A DNA stretch of 64,000 bases from Neopestalotiopsis rosae (taxonomy: Eukaryota > Ascomycota > Sordariomycetes > Amphisphaeriales > Sporocadaceae), in NCBI GenBank assembly GCA_023078685.1, contig JALGAS010000001.1:3782001-3846000 (forward strand), read 5' to 3'. The notes beneath the pieces are model-generated. The model saw only the letters and a program-made list of their open reading frames with translations. It was not told the origin of the DNA and searched no databases. A program made the position numbers and the translations under genes. This document shows positions 12,022 through 22,740 of the stretch, one piece after another (position 1 is the first letter of the stretch; every line of letters begins with the position of its first letter).

Positions 12022-12689
12022 TGTCATGATAACCAATACAGCAATTGCATGGCATATTCAACAGAGAGATGGGAAATGACAGGAAGAACGGAAGGCGTAA
12101 AAGGATAAAATTGAATGACAGGACTCGAGTACTTGCCATTGAGGTCTGGATGCCATCGTCATCTTCATCATCACTCTCGTCGGACAGAGTTATGACTTGA
12201 GCTCTCTGGGAGCGCGGCATGAAAGAAACTCTAGGTCTGCTTGGCAGAGGGCTTCCCTGATTACTTTGTTGTGTGGTCTTTGTGCTGCCTGGAATTGATG
12301 TGAGCACTTGTGATCATAAGTAACAGGTGGTGTATGTGAGTGAGTGAAGTCTACCAGAGTACTTGGATGGAAGGAACCAAAAAGCCTTACGCATTGAAAA
12401 GCGAAAGGGTGGATGAGAGGGTCTGAGAATAGCGTGTGAAAAAAAAAAAACCGGCAGGCAGTTGCAATAGCAGATGCCGCCTGCACTTACTCAAAGTGTC
12501 CTGGGTAGTCTTTTGCGTCTTGTTCTTCTTGGTCGCGATGGGTCGACTTCTAGTCTTTGACGGCGACGAAGTGACTTGTGACGAGCCAGCATATCTAACG
12601 TTGGCGGGCGAGAACTGAGATTGGGACGAGGATTGAGCGCCGGTCGGCTCGAACGTCAGGCGAGCCTGTCGCTTTCGCTTGGGCGCCAT
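10450..12689 (-). CDS. DUF4211 domain-containing nuclear protein
   Basis: Three exons: 12689-12491, 12288-12137 and 11880-10450, giving 593 residues. The N-terminus MAPKRKRQARLTFEP is basic and nuclear-localisation-like; residues about 85-330 are low-complexity acidic and serine-rich with basic patches, typical of a chromatin-associated protein. The DUF4211 domain follows (about residues 330-480): LEDFVIEDDE, then FPFIVEWLVHNKINPAF, LDDEVRGLATSKFISSVW, and a short Cys/His cluster YCEACGRSGHPATW that may bind metal. The C-terminus is basic (KLKEREKMKAKKRRK). Molecular function is unknown; a nuclear role is inferred. The second intron (12136-11881) appears to use a GC donor and contains a 27-base homopolymer. 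The gene is divergent from Rae1 and convergent with ADAL. Confidence 0.85.
11881..12136 (-). other. Probable GC-AG intron with U27 tract (DUF4211 gene)
   Basis: The frame from exon 2 can be joined to exon 3 only in phase 0, at ATG|GCAAGT. The nearby GTACTC choice (phase 1) would put a stop codon straight after the junction. GCAAGT is the standard GC-donor consensus. The acceptor is TTTTTCAG before 11880. The weak in-frame alternative donor GTCCTG lies 12 bases further on. The intron carries 27 consecutive A on the plus strand (11993-12019), i.e. U27 in the transcript. Confidence 0.65.
11993..12019. repeat. 27-base poly(A) homopolymer
   Basis: Uninterrupted A run on the plus strand, inside the second intron of the DUF4211 gene. 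It would be prone to slippage and length polymorphism. Confidence 0.95.
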
Positions 12690-14019
12690 GATGCGCGCAG
12701 AAGTCCGAGGTTGCACGGATACAAGATGTCGCAACACCAACACTGGAATGAAGCTGTGCAAGAGAAATCTTGCGAGATGAGGAGGACTGTAGGAAAGCTC
12801 AGCAACGTCGCAGGTGCTGATTTGAATTGGTTGGGTTCAAGCAGGTTCTGCACAGCTTGGTGATGGCGAAATGATGAATGGATGGTGGGGTGAGTGAGTG
12901 CGCAGCCTCGGCGTCAGAAAGCTTGTGTAATTTTCTTTGCTCCAGCACTCTCTACCCGTTGCCCAGGCAGCAGCAGTAGCAGCGACGGCTATGGCGTTTG
13001 CCAGCTGTAGAAAATTCTTTGAGATTCTTCGGTATCAATGGAAAAGATGGTTTCCGGGCAACGGCGGCAAAAAGTCGAGCCAAAAAGGACGGCGATGCCT
13101 TCAACTTGCTGCCCTTTGACACGGTCGGCAGCTTGTGAGGGCCAGTGCTGGCGCGCTCTAATTAAAAAAGTTGGAAAGAACCATTTAGTCCTCGACGCGA
13201 CATCACGTGATAAGACAATTCAGTAGTAAAAACGCATCTACGCCCTATTGTAAGCATTTTGTGTTATTTATAAAAATAACTTGACTCATATTGAAGTTCC
13301 TGTTGTCGATATTTTTAATTGTTTGCCTGCTCTGTGAGTCCCTCAAGTTACAGGCTGACTGCCGGGTGCCTCTTTTCCTTAACAGCATACTGCTATAGTA
13401 ATGCCTAGCGAACCCAATCCATCGCTGCCAGTTCGATGCCAAAAACACCGTATTCGGACTGAAATAGTGCATTAGAGAGAATACAAATGGAAGACGAAGA
13501 AAAATGGAATAAGCAATAGTATTTGATGTGGAAGCAACGGGCAAGAGGGAAAGTTGAGTTGACCTGGACCAGGACGTAAAGTTGGCGCCAGTAACACCTA
13601 GATATGAAAGATCTCCATACCGGATCTGCACCGGAATTGCACCTACTATCGTTGGCATCTGAACCCATAGAATCATGCCATAAAAACCACAGAAACCAGC
13701 CCGAGAAAAGTCACAAATCAATATGATACCTCAATTCAACAGACATTTTATAATTCGCACTGTTTCCATGAGTCACCGTGCGTGCGGCTGACAAACAAAG
13801 AAACAACTGCTGCTGCCTTATTTAGCGCTTATTTCAGGTACTGCTTACCCAGGCACCCAAATTAGAAAGTCGCGTTTAACATCAACCCATCCTACCTTCT
13901 TTGGTACTCGAGTAATCTGTGAACTCTTTCACTACCATCATTTCCATCCATTTATTTTTCACACATCAACCACACAATCTTCTCGTGTCGTTGCATTGTG
14001 CATCACAAACACTGTCAAT
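12690..14019. other. Divergent promoter region, DUF4211 / Rae1
   Basis: 1.33 kb between two diverging start codons. The DUF4211-side strand has no ATG for about 490 bases. The Rae1 side ends in a pyrimidine-rich leader (about 13880-14019) free of ATG for about 250 bases. A 158-codon minus-strand frame at 13245-13721 shows no recognisable domain and is treated as chance. Confidence 0.55.
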
Positions 14020-15319
14020 ATGGTGTACACTCGCTTTGGTGATGCAGAAACACCTCCTGCATCGCCTCCCGATGTCACCTTGACGAGCGACATTGAAGAC
14101 ACCATCTCGGCCCTCTCCTGGTCGCCCGCCGCTAATCATCTTGCGGCTGCTTCTTGGGACGGCAAGGTGCGTATCTTCGAAGTCGCTGCCAATGGCGCGT
14201 CAAAGGGCGTCGCCATGCTCACGGCAGACGGTCCTCTGCTCAGCTGCGACTGGTCCAAGGTATGTTCATGGAATCCCCTCTAACTTCTCCCTCTACAGCG
14301 ACCCGTGTGTTATATGCGGGGATGTATAAAAAAAACTTCACATTTCAAAAAACCAACGTCCAAATCAATAGGTAAGTTGGAACTGACTCATTTGCACCCT
14401 TTTGTCTGATTATGAATACTAAGCATATGACAGGACGGGAAAATGGTCCTCGCTGGAGGAGCCGACAAGAAACTGCACCTGCTTGATTGTCAATCTGGCC
14501 AGCAAATCACTGTTGGTTCTCATGATGCTCCTGTTCGCTCTGTGCGTTCCATCAACATCCCGAACGCGTCTGGCCACATTTTCGCCTCGGGATCCTGGGA
14601 CAAGACTATCAAGTTCTGGGATATTCGCCAGCAATCTCCAGCAGTCACGCTGCAGTGCGATGATCGCGTCTATGCCATGGACTCCAAGGCTCAGTTGCTG
14701 GTCGCTGGCACGGCAGGCTGCAAAATGCACCTTGTTGATCTGGCCATGCCATCTCAGTTTTCTCGAACCATGGATTCACCGCTCAAGTACCAGACTAGAG
14801 CAGTCTCTGTCTTTCCTGATGGCAAAGGCTGGGGAACAGTGAGCATCGAGGGCAGGTGCGGTATGAATGCAGTCGATGAGAAGGACCCGACTGGGTAAGT
14901 GGTCGTCCACATGTCTCCATTCCAGAAAATTTGAACTAATCATTTGCAGCATCAACTTTACTTTTCGCTGTCACCGCGGAAGTCCCGACGCCAAAAAGGT
15001 TTCTCTCGTGTACACTGTCAACGACATACAGTTTCACCCAGTCCATCATGTTAGTTTCAGCACCGTTGGTTCCGACGGAACCTACCATTTCTGGGACCGT
15101 GGCGCCCATGCCCGACTGAGAGCCTACCCTAATGATGGCGGCTCGGTTGGAGGCTCAATCACGACTTCGGCCTTCAACAAAGATGGAGACATGTTTGCGT
15201 ACGCCATCGGTTATGACTGGAGCCAGGGTCACTCCAAGAACACCCCTCAGTATCCGAACAAGCTTATGTTGCATTCTGTTACGCAACATGACGTTACTCC
15301 AAAGTCAAAGAAGAGATAA
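14020..15319 (+). CDS. rae1: mRNA export factor Rae1/Gle2, WD40 protein
   Basis: Three exons: 14020-14259, 14434-14894 and 14950-15319, giving 356 residues, the usual size for this family. It starts with a short disordered stretch, then ISALSWSPAANHLAAASWDGKVRIFEV (blade 1), FASGSWDKTIKFWDIRQQ (blade 3 with the classic GSWD...KFWD pattern) and a C-terminal blade with TVGSDGTYHFWDRGAHARL. The NTTCHKC-like variable insert is absent; FRCHRGSPDAKKVSLVYTVNDIQFHP matches the Rae1 blade-5/6 region. Known role: a seven-bladed propeller that binds Nup98-type nucleoporins and takes part in mRNA export and spindle assembly at the nuclear pore (SonA in Aspergillus). All introns have GT donors and AG acceptors, and CDS length is a multiple of three. 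The gene is convergent with the SGNH esterase. Confidence 0.93.
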
Positions 15320-15767
15320 GCTGGAAGAAGAGGATATCAGGAATGCTCCGGTGTAGAGCTTGAGAAGGAAGCATATGGATTTTGCTTGGCAGCACAAGGC
15401 GTCAAGATTTGGTAATGAATGGGCAATCATGTAAATATGTGGAGGATCTCCTTTGTTTTCCATTGGGTTTGCGAACGTTCTGTGATGTGCAGAGACGTGA
15501 CGCTGAACAGATGCAAGATGTCATCTGGAATCAGAGGCAATCATGAAAGAGAATTGCTTATTGGACGTAATCAGTCTCATGAGGTCAAGGAGTCTTTTCT
15601 CTTTTTTTTTTGAGGAGGGAAATCAAGGGGGTATAGGGCAAGGCAGAATAGCAAAGGACGCAAAACCAAACCAAGAATGAAAGCCATTATACGGAACCCG
15701 CCAACTCCAAAACGTCCAAAATGTGCAAGATGAGGCAACCGCGAACCAGGACTCTAGACAAATCTCC
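15320..15767. other. Convergent 3' intergenic region, Rae1 / SGNH esterase
   Basis: 448 bases between facing stop codons, with a T-rich run near 15596-15611. No gene is seen. Confidence 0.6.
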
Positions 15768-17294
15768 TCACAAGTCCAGCTTATGCCACAGATCGTATAT
15801 TTTGTCCTGAATGACCTCATGTCCTCGAGTCCGGGGGTGGAATGTCTTTCCATAGTATGTCGGGACATACCACATTGAATTCTCAGCGACTAAATCTGCA
15901 TGGGCAGGTCTCAGCGTAGGGTCTTCTGCCTTCGACATGGCCATGTAGCATAGGGCGAGCAGCCCCCAGTCCCCGGAGCGAGTGGCCGGTTCGAGACACG
16001 TACGCGCATCTACCAGATCTGAATGCAGCGGGAGAATACTAGGCTGTTGCTGTGTCCTGTGCTGCGATGCAGATGTCATGTTATCACTTCTCGCATTGTC
16101 AGGCCCGCCCACAAGGAAGAAATAAGTATCGTTTCTCTGATAATCGGGCTCCATGACGCCGGGCTCGCAGAAGCGGTGGCCGTCAAACGCGTCGTCGTAG
16201 TCGACGAACAAGACCTTGGGGTGGTGGTTCGGACCAGCCGCGAACTGCGCATTAATATTGGCGACCGTCGTCTCAATCTTGTGGTTGACCGCCTGGACCA
16301 TGGCGTTCATCCGGGCCCGGAGCTCCCGCTGCAGCTTGGGGCCGCGCCACCACACCCCGAGGCTCATGTCGTCGCACTCGGGCGTCTGGTCGTTGAAGAA
16401 GCGCGCGTAGCCGGTTATGGTGATGAAGAACCACTGCAGCCACCCGAGCGTTAGGAATGGTCCATCCGATAAGAAAACACACGGGGTCGTCATGATGAGT
16501 GGGAGTTGAAAATCAAACGTCTACCTACTTACCGGTTTCTTTTCCCATTTCACGCGGTTTAATAATTCCAATATGGCTATGCGCAGTCGCTCTTCAAAGT
16601 CATTGCCATTCAACCTCTCCTGTGCATGCTCGAGGGCCGACTCGCAGGTGCCCGAGTAGAAATTGTAGAAACGGAATATACACGCATTCATGACTTCAAA
16701 GAACCCAAGGTCGTTGCCTCCCACCGACATGAGCGCAAAGTCGATCGGTAGCGAGCCATTTACTATAACGAGTAATCTCGTGTGTTAGCTCAGCCGGGGA
16801 AAAATATATATACACAAGCCGGGGAAATGGGGAATTCTGCCCTGCTTACGGTTATTGATCTGACTCTCGGGGCTGGCGAGCAGCAGCTCATTAGTCGTCG
16901 CACCCGTACAAGACAAGAATTGGAACACTGTGCTGTTGGGTCCTCCCTGGCTGGCCGAGAGGTCTCTGGCAATGAGCGCCGGGTAGGCATGCAAGCCCCG
17001 CCGGCACTCGTCCTCTGGCCCGTCGAGGCCGGTGCCGATACCAGCGCTATACGAGTCGCCCATGGCCACAAAGCCCGCGCGGGGAGGGCGACGGTGCTGT
17101 GAAGACGTCTGAGCGGGCCATTTGGGACTTTCCGGGCAATATCTCTGTTGTTGCTGTCGTTCTTGTTGGTCTAATACGTGCTGGTTGCTCTCTGTATGGG
17201 AAGCAGGTCCCCACGATGGGGCGCTCGTTCTGATTATAGAGGCAGCGGAGCGCCAACCTAGAGTTAAGGTTAAAATGCCAAGCACGACGCGCAT
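15768..17294 (-). CDS. Secreted SGNH/GDSL-type lipase or esterase
   Basis: Three exons: 17294-16850, 16762-16533 and 16433-15768, giving 446 residues. A hydrophobic N-terminus (MRVVLGILTLTLGWRSAASI) looks like a signal peptide. SGNH blocks are visible in order: block I FVAMGDSYSAGIGTG with nucleophile Ser81; an oxyanion Gly in the following helix region; block III SVGGNDLGF with Asn165, encoded by exon 2; block V TFHPRTRGHE with His424. The Asp normally three residues before that His is Lys421 here. The family hydrolyses esters of lipids, acyl sugars or plant polymers outside the cell; the substrate is unknown. Intron 2 contains a CCTAACG branch site. The gene is divergent from a GNAT gene 773 bases away. 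Confidence 0.85.
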
Positions 17295-18067
17295 GGTTTA
17301 GGGTGGATCAGACAGAGTCTCCAGGTCCTAGAAAGCAAATCATGTGAAATGAAGATATTCCGAGATGAGAATAACGAAGATGAAGATGTAAAGATAAAAA
17401 AGAAAGGACCGATCATGAAGGATTAACGATCACGCCACATGATTTGTTGAGGCTGGTGGTCGTTATCGGGGTTGGGCTGTATGTAGGTAGGGTAGGTAGG
17501 TAAGCTTGCAGGTCGTAGGCACCTAGGTTTTCCAGCGAGCCAATCCTGTCTGTCCTTTATGCACATGCAGAAATGATTGCATTTGTCGGGACCTTTGGGC
17601 TGACCACATGAGACCTTGGGGACCCGCCACTTTGCAAACCACCAATCAATGCTCATGATTATAGTCATCTCACGGGCAAACGATCATACTTCATTCTGTC
17701 TCTCGCCATTTGTTTCCCAAATCCTTCATTCCACGATATCTTTGACGACGCATCTTCGCCTTGAATTCTTTGTATTTTCCTCAAATGCGACAGAACCTGT
17801 ATCAGTCTCTTTGTAGTCAAAATCAATACCTTATCATATGAAAGATCCAAGTAGTAGCAGTCAGCCGTTAGCGTCGGAGTCAAGCACAGCAGGGTGTCTT
17901 ATATGGTTGCCTAGACGTCAACATCGTATGTACGCTGGGATGGGGGAAAAGGTATAAGTTATCACAAAACTCTTGGCCAGGTGTTGATATGTCACCTGAA
18001 AGCTTGCCCAGCAGAGGAATTTACTACGCCACTCAGTCTATCAAGTTCAACGCTTGCTCATTCCAAA
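17295..18067. other. Divergent promoter region, SGNH esterase / GNAT
   Basis: 773 bases between two diverging start codons, with a TAGGTAGGGTAGGTAGGTA run near 17485-17502 and a CACCTAGGT-type word near 17520. No gene is seen. Confidence 0.55.
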
Positions 18068-18842
18068 ATGTCCAATTACAGAGTCGAAGGTTGTACTGTC
18101 CTGGATGCTGCCGGGTTGGCGCAAAACAACATGTCAGCCTTTTGGACAGACCCGACCTGGATTCTCGTGTGGGAAAAGGGCAGAACGCTCGAGAGCATAA
18201 TAGAAGCATGTACCAAGCGTATGCCGAACAATCTGCTGAATGACAGAGCCCACAAGCGACACCTCAAGGCCGTGGACGCCGAGACTGGCGCCATTGTAGG
18301 ATACGCTCGTTTTCTCGTACCTGACCGTCTGGCTGGAGACTGGCTCGAGGCACAAACTCCAGATATCTCCGAGACGGACAAGAAAAAGTTTGATGAGCTC
18401 TTTGCGACTGCTGATTGGACCTTTCGGCGGGGGACCGGCAACATTGACGAGCCAGTGCATCCCATCATGGAAAAATACAAGAGTCGCAAGGAATACATGG
18501 GTAAGCATGAGCATTTCCAAATCGATAGTCAAGACGACATGTGGAAGAAACAAATGAAAGATGGACAACTAATGGGCTTGGCCATATCAATCAGAACTCG
18601 AATATCTCGCCGTCCAGCCTGACTATCGTAATCGCGGCATCGCCACCATGCTGATGCAAGCGGGCATCGCCGAGTCGGAGAGGATGGGCATCGATATCTT
18701 CATGCTTGCCTACAAAGCGGGGCTGGGCGTATACAAGAGGCTTGGCTTCGAGACCTTGGAGACGTTGATCTTGGATGATTCAGCGTATGGGGGCCAAGGA
18801 GAATACGGCTGCTATTTTATGGAGAGAACGGTCAAGAGATAG
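18068..18842 (+). CDS. GNAT-family N-acetyltransferase
   Basis: Two exons: 18068-18500 and 18595-18842, giving 226 residues. The intron (GTAAGC donor, CTAAT branch, CAG acceptor) joins TACATGG to AACTCGAATATC and restores the frame as YMELEYLAVQPDYRNRG. That segment is the acetyl-CoA-binding motif A: beta strand YLAV followed by the R-N-R-G-I-A loop (Q/R-x-x-G-x-G/A) and helix. Motif B follows with LGVYKRLGFE. The N-terminal part (MSNYRVEGCTVLDAAGLAQN, then FWTDPTWILVW) is typical of a fungus-specific branch often annotated only as acetyltransferase. The acceptor substrate is unknown. The start was chosen at MSNY because an upstream in-frame ATG adds 29 residues of leader-like composition. 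The C-terminus is ERTVKR. Confidence 0.85.
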
Positions 18843-20385
18843 TAACATGACATCTCAAGCCCGCATGCGTATAGATGGGGATGCGGTATAGATTCCAATA
18901 GACATGGCAATTGCTGATACCATATCCCAGTTGATGATAGAATATTCTCTCAGGAAGCCTACGACGAGGGATAGAACATCATGATCAGAAACAGTCCCTC
19001 TCAGGTGGGCCCCGCATACCTTGAATAATTCCCATCGTGGAGCCCGGGATGACGGGCCGTGGGTACGGGTAACGTGGCTCCCTCACGCCAGTCGGGAATG
19101 TGTATACTGTAGCGCAGCCTTCGTGGATGCTGTCAATATCTCTTACTTTACGAAATAGTTTTTGTGGTTTGACCATATGCGACATCAGACCTTCACCATC
19201 TATTTATACTTGCATAAAGACACAAATAGCTTGGTCAGACATGTGTGTTCAAGTGTCTGTTCCAGGTTAGAGAAGGGCGCGTCATGAAGTTTGGCACATT
19301 GCATGGAAAAGACGGCGGGCTGTGAGGCTGACAAGACAAAGTTGTCCAGCTGATGAGTCTCCATCGGTGATGTCTTGCGTCTGGCATTTGCCGCAGGGCT
19401 TTTTGTCTTGCTTTCGTCCCCATACAACAGGGACGCGTTCAATACCATATTCAGCTCGCGGGTCAAAGTGACGTCGATCTTGCTACATATCACTTGGAAC
19501 CCCGCCATACGTCATAGCATGGCTTCAGTTTAGGTATACTGACCCCACCTTTTGGGGCGGCCAGAACTGTTACTGCTTTTGCTTACAGAAGGCAAGGGAG
19601 GGGAGAAACACCGAGCAATAACATGGCAGTTGACGGCGTTTGGTGAATCCAATCAGACCTACAAAGGAGCAGTAATCGCTACAGCAGCCAAAATATTGTT
19701 GAATTCCTTTGCCATCTTGTTTACATGACGCTGGATCCGCTATATTGTGGTTCCAAAAAGAAGGATACCATAAATGGTACAGTCCAGAGCACAAGCCCAC
19801 CCACCTGTCGGGTATAGGCGAAGTCCCACTGTAAGCTGTGAGTGGATGGATGTAGATCACCACCAACTTCCCCAGGACCAAGAATAGCCAAGGCAGGACC
19901 CAGATCATAAATCGACGTCCCTGGTTTGTTGGTTCTAGGTTTGGCCCGTTTTGGCTGGTCTCTTTTGGGGGAGCTGCGAGCCAAGATTGAGGAAACAAAG
20001 CCAATAAGCTCGTCATTTGTGCCGATTTCCTTCAACCTTGGACCCGCAGAAATACGTACATGCACTGGACTTGGCCCGAATGAAAGCCCCTTGTTACTCG
20101 GTGGCCGCCTAGTTTAGCGCTCTTCGCTTCCAAGTCAAACCACCAGGAAAGACGTCACTCTTCCCCTCGAGGCCTCTTGTGATACTCGGGTTCCTGATTA
20201 AATAACTACCAAGAACGACCGCCCAATTCTTATCAGACCTTGGCTCTTTATTCCACCTTTTTTCTTAACGATACCATCCTACACTAGAACCTTGTTCTCA
20301 CAGCCTGCCAAGCGCCTCAATCGCCCTCGCCAAGCCATACCAAGTATATACCCTATAATCAATTCAGACCAACCACAAAGCAATC
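18843..20385. other. Intergenic region, GNAT to disordered protein
   Basis: 1.54 kb including the presumed GNAT 3' end and the promoter of the next gene. The last 120 bases before 20386 are rich in C, A and T without ATG, as in strongly expressed fungal genes; a CCCCT stress-element-like word occurs near 20163. A 148-codon minus-strand frame at 19570-20016 has no recognisable domain. Confidence 0.5.
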
Positions 20386-21423
20386 ATGGATACCATTAAC
20401 AGCATGGCCAAGACCGCCGCCAACGTCGTCTGGGGCTCCAACACTACTGATGGCAAGGAGCCCGTCTCTGGCCACCAGGGCGACGTTTCAAAGGGCGAGC
20501 CTTTTGACAAGGGCAATGTTGAAGGTATGACTAAATATGCGAACGTATTGTATTCAAGCTGCAGACTTGCTGACTGCTGTCTCGCTTGATAGGAACTCAC
20601 TCTTCGGTGGAAACTACCGGCCAATCGACACCCAACACCACATCCGCTACCACCGGCGGCGCCACAAGCACCACCGACGCCACCACTGGACCTACTACTA
20701 CCACTGGCACTACCACTGGGCCTACCACTGAGGTCGGCAAGGATGCCGAGTTCGCCAAGACTACCGGCACGGCAGCAGAGTCGAGCGCGGTGCCTGACAA
20801 TGAGCGAACTGAGCTCAAGGCCAAGGACACTCCATCTGACACCACTGCCGGACAGAATGACACCAGGGATCCCACCAACCCTCAGACCAACCCCAAGAAC
20901 AACCCTACCGACGTAGACAACACCGCAGAGGGTGTCGCTCAGGGTGATAAGCTGGACGGTCCCGGCCCCAAGCCTTTGAATGAAGTTGCCAAGGAGCACG
21001 GCGGTGATGCTGGCAACAAGGAAGCCACAACCACCTCGTCCGAGGGCGCCACCGAGGGCAAGGCTGCCGCTGCCGAGTCTGACGACCCCAACGACCCCCG
21101 TGCTCCCAGCCACGGCGAGGGAACTGGCGAGAAGTACATCAAGAGTACGGGTATGGCTGCTGATGGCGGTGACTTTGACGCTGCCAACGCCGGCGCTGGC
21201 AGAGAGGCTGACCGTAAGTTTTACATCTGGGATAACATGACTTTGTTGGGCTATCTTACTAACACATCCATTAGGTCTTCTGGAAGAGAAGGGCATCCAC
21301 ACCTCCAAGGATGCTCCCAAGGCCGAGGCAGCAGATGACAAGCACGCCAGCCCAGAGAGCGAAGATAAGAAGAAGAAGCCCAGCATTGTCCAAAAGATCA
21401 AGGACAAGCTCCACCACAACTAA
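20386..21423 (+). CDS. Intrinsically disordered, hydrophilic Thr/Gly/Asp-rich protein
   Basis: Three exons: 20386-20524, 20593-21213 and 21275-21423, giving 302 residues. It starts MDTINSMAKTAANVVWGS, continues with a threonine-rich low-complexity block (about residues 50-105, tandem TT/TGP/TTG words), an acidic Asn/Asp/Pro block, then a conserved-looking segment GTGEKYIKSTGMAADGGDFD followed by AGREADRLLEEKGIH, and ends in a basic KKKKPSIVQKIKDKLHHN. I recall this C-terminal arrangement from fungal proteins annotated as 'cell surface' or 'glycine-rich' without a known role. There is no signal peptide or membrane segment, so a cytosolic hydrophilin or stress-protectant role is only inference. 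Both introns restore codons exactly (G|GA and C|GT). The gene is convergent with the alpha/beta hydrolase. Confidence 0.8.
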
Positions 21424-21732
21424 GACTCGAATTGAGAAAACCCGAGGATCATATACCCCAGGAATTATTACATAATTATAGCCTTGGACGACGTAACGAC
21501 GGGATGACCACATGCGACCAAGCACGATGGAAAGACATCCTTTTCTAGCCCGTGGGCTCACTTGTATTACTTTATAGCAATAATAATGAATTGTTAAATG
21601 AAGAACATCTGTCATGAAATTATCCATGAAAGTCATAAAAACGTGATAAATTGCGTATGATACATTAAAAGTCTATAAGATCTAGAGTGGTGTTTGTTTG
21701 GTATAGGTACAAGTATCTCCTCCAATACATGC
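21424..21732. other. Convergent 3' intergenic region, disordered protein / alpha-beta hydrolase
   Basis: 309 bases between facing stop codons, AT-rich, no gene. It is the tightest convergent gap in the window. Confidence 0.6.
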
Positions 21733-22740
21733 TTACATTTTCTCCATCAGATGCTCCAAGACGTTGGCACTATACTTGATAATTAGACTCAAGTGTGTTT
21801 CGTCGTTGATGACATGAAGTTGAGGAGGAGAGCTGAGACGACTAGCAATCGGTTCACCCATTCGCAACGGCACATTGGTATCATCCTTGCTATACCATAA
21901 CTGCACCGGCAAGTCGGAGCGGATGTCTTGCAAACGAAAACGCAAGTCTGACGTCAAGACCCGTCCATCCTCCATGTGGCCATCGACTCCCTGCTTGTAA
22001 TGCTCTCGGTAGAAATCAATCATCTTGTCGAGGAATCCATCCTCTTGAAGAATGGCTCGATCAGTGGCAGACATGTACCGGCTGCTCGACGGCTTGGACA
22101 ATTGGCTGGTGACCAGAGGAACAATCTTGTCATTGGGAGTCTTTGCCAATACTGCCGCCACCCTGTTTTGAATCCACCGAATAACAATGGGGCAATACAT
22201 GAACCCCTTGAAGATGAACCAGTTGCTCCAGTTCATGCCCTTGGTTCCAACGTCAATCGGGCCCATGCCAGCAAGTATGGATACGCCCCTGAGGTTCTCC
22301 TCGGGCAAGGAGTAGGCGCAGGCCAGAGCGTACGGCCCGCCGCCCGAGACCCCAATGACGCCGTACGACGGGACGCCCAGCTGCGCGGCAATCTCGTCTA
22401 TGTCCCTGGCGTGGTCCAGCGGCGTCCGGCCGGGCTGCGTAGAGCTGTTGCCGATGCCGGGCCGATCCACGGCAATGATGCGGGCCCCGAGCTTCTTGCC
22501 GGGACCGTCAAAGAAGCTGCCGGAGAGCCGGGAGCCCGGGAATCCGTGCAGGTAAAAGACGGTTGGGCAGCTGCTCTGTGCTGCACCATAGTACGCGACG
22601 CCCACTTTTCGTCCGTCGGATAACACTATGACATCCTCTTCCGGGCTAGGCTCATGTTCTTCAGCGGTGAGCAGGGGATGCCGCTCTTGTGCCCCTTGTG
22701 AGTCTGGGTTGGCATCATCTGAGATTCTCGTCGACACCAT
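21733..22740 (-). CDS. Alpha/beta hydrolase-fold protein
   Basis: A single uninterrupted frame of 335 residues from ATG at 22740. The fold signature is clear: HGFPGS oxyanion loop (His65-Gly66), VDRPGIGNSS after strand 4, nucleophile elbow GVSGGGPYA with Ser132, the acid at KDDTNVP (Asp286 or Asp287) and the catalytic His316 in DETHLSL. There is no signal peptide; the first 40 residues are polar and probably disordered. The family includes esterases, lipases and epoxide hydrolases, and no motif here decides the substrate. GC content rises in the central part (22300-22500) but the reading frame is uniform. A TTG/GTG-started frame on the opposite strand is its shadow. Confidence 0.87.
   Translation of the reverse strand: MVSTRISDDANPDSQGAQERHPLLTAEEHEPSPEEDVIVLSDGRKVGVAYYGAAQSSCPTVFYLHGFPGSRLSGSFFDGPGKKLGARIIAVDRPGIGNSSTQPGRTPLDHARDIDEIAAQLGVPSYGVIGVSGGGPYALACAYSLPEENLRGVSILAGMGPIDVGTKGMNWSNWFIFKGFMYCPIVIRWIQNRVAAVLAKTPNDKIVPLVTSQLSKPSSSRYMSATDRAILQEDGFLDKMIDFYREHYKQGVDGHMEDGRVLTSDLRFRLQDIRSDLPVQLWYSKDDTNVPLRMGEPIASRLSSPPQLHVINDETHLSLIIKYSANVLEHLMEKM

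Noticed and set aside
13245..13721. 158-codon minus-strand frame between DUF4211 and Rae1
   Set aside because: No recognisable domain and it lies in a divergent promoter region; probably chance.
19570..20016. 148-codon minus-strand frame with some hydrophobic runs
   Set aside because: No family resemblance, no supporting neighbours, and it overlaps the promoter of the disordered protein gene.
20364..21419. 351-codon minus-strand frame rich in Ser/Val/Gly
   Set aside because: It is the antisense shadow of the disordered protein gene. The plus-strand model has exact splice junctions and a good start context.
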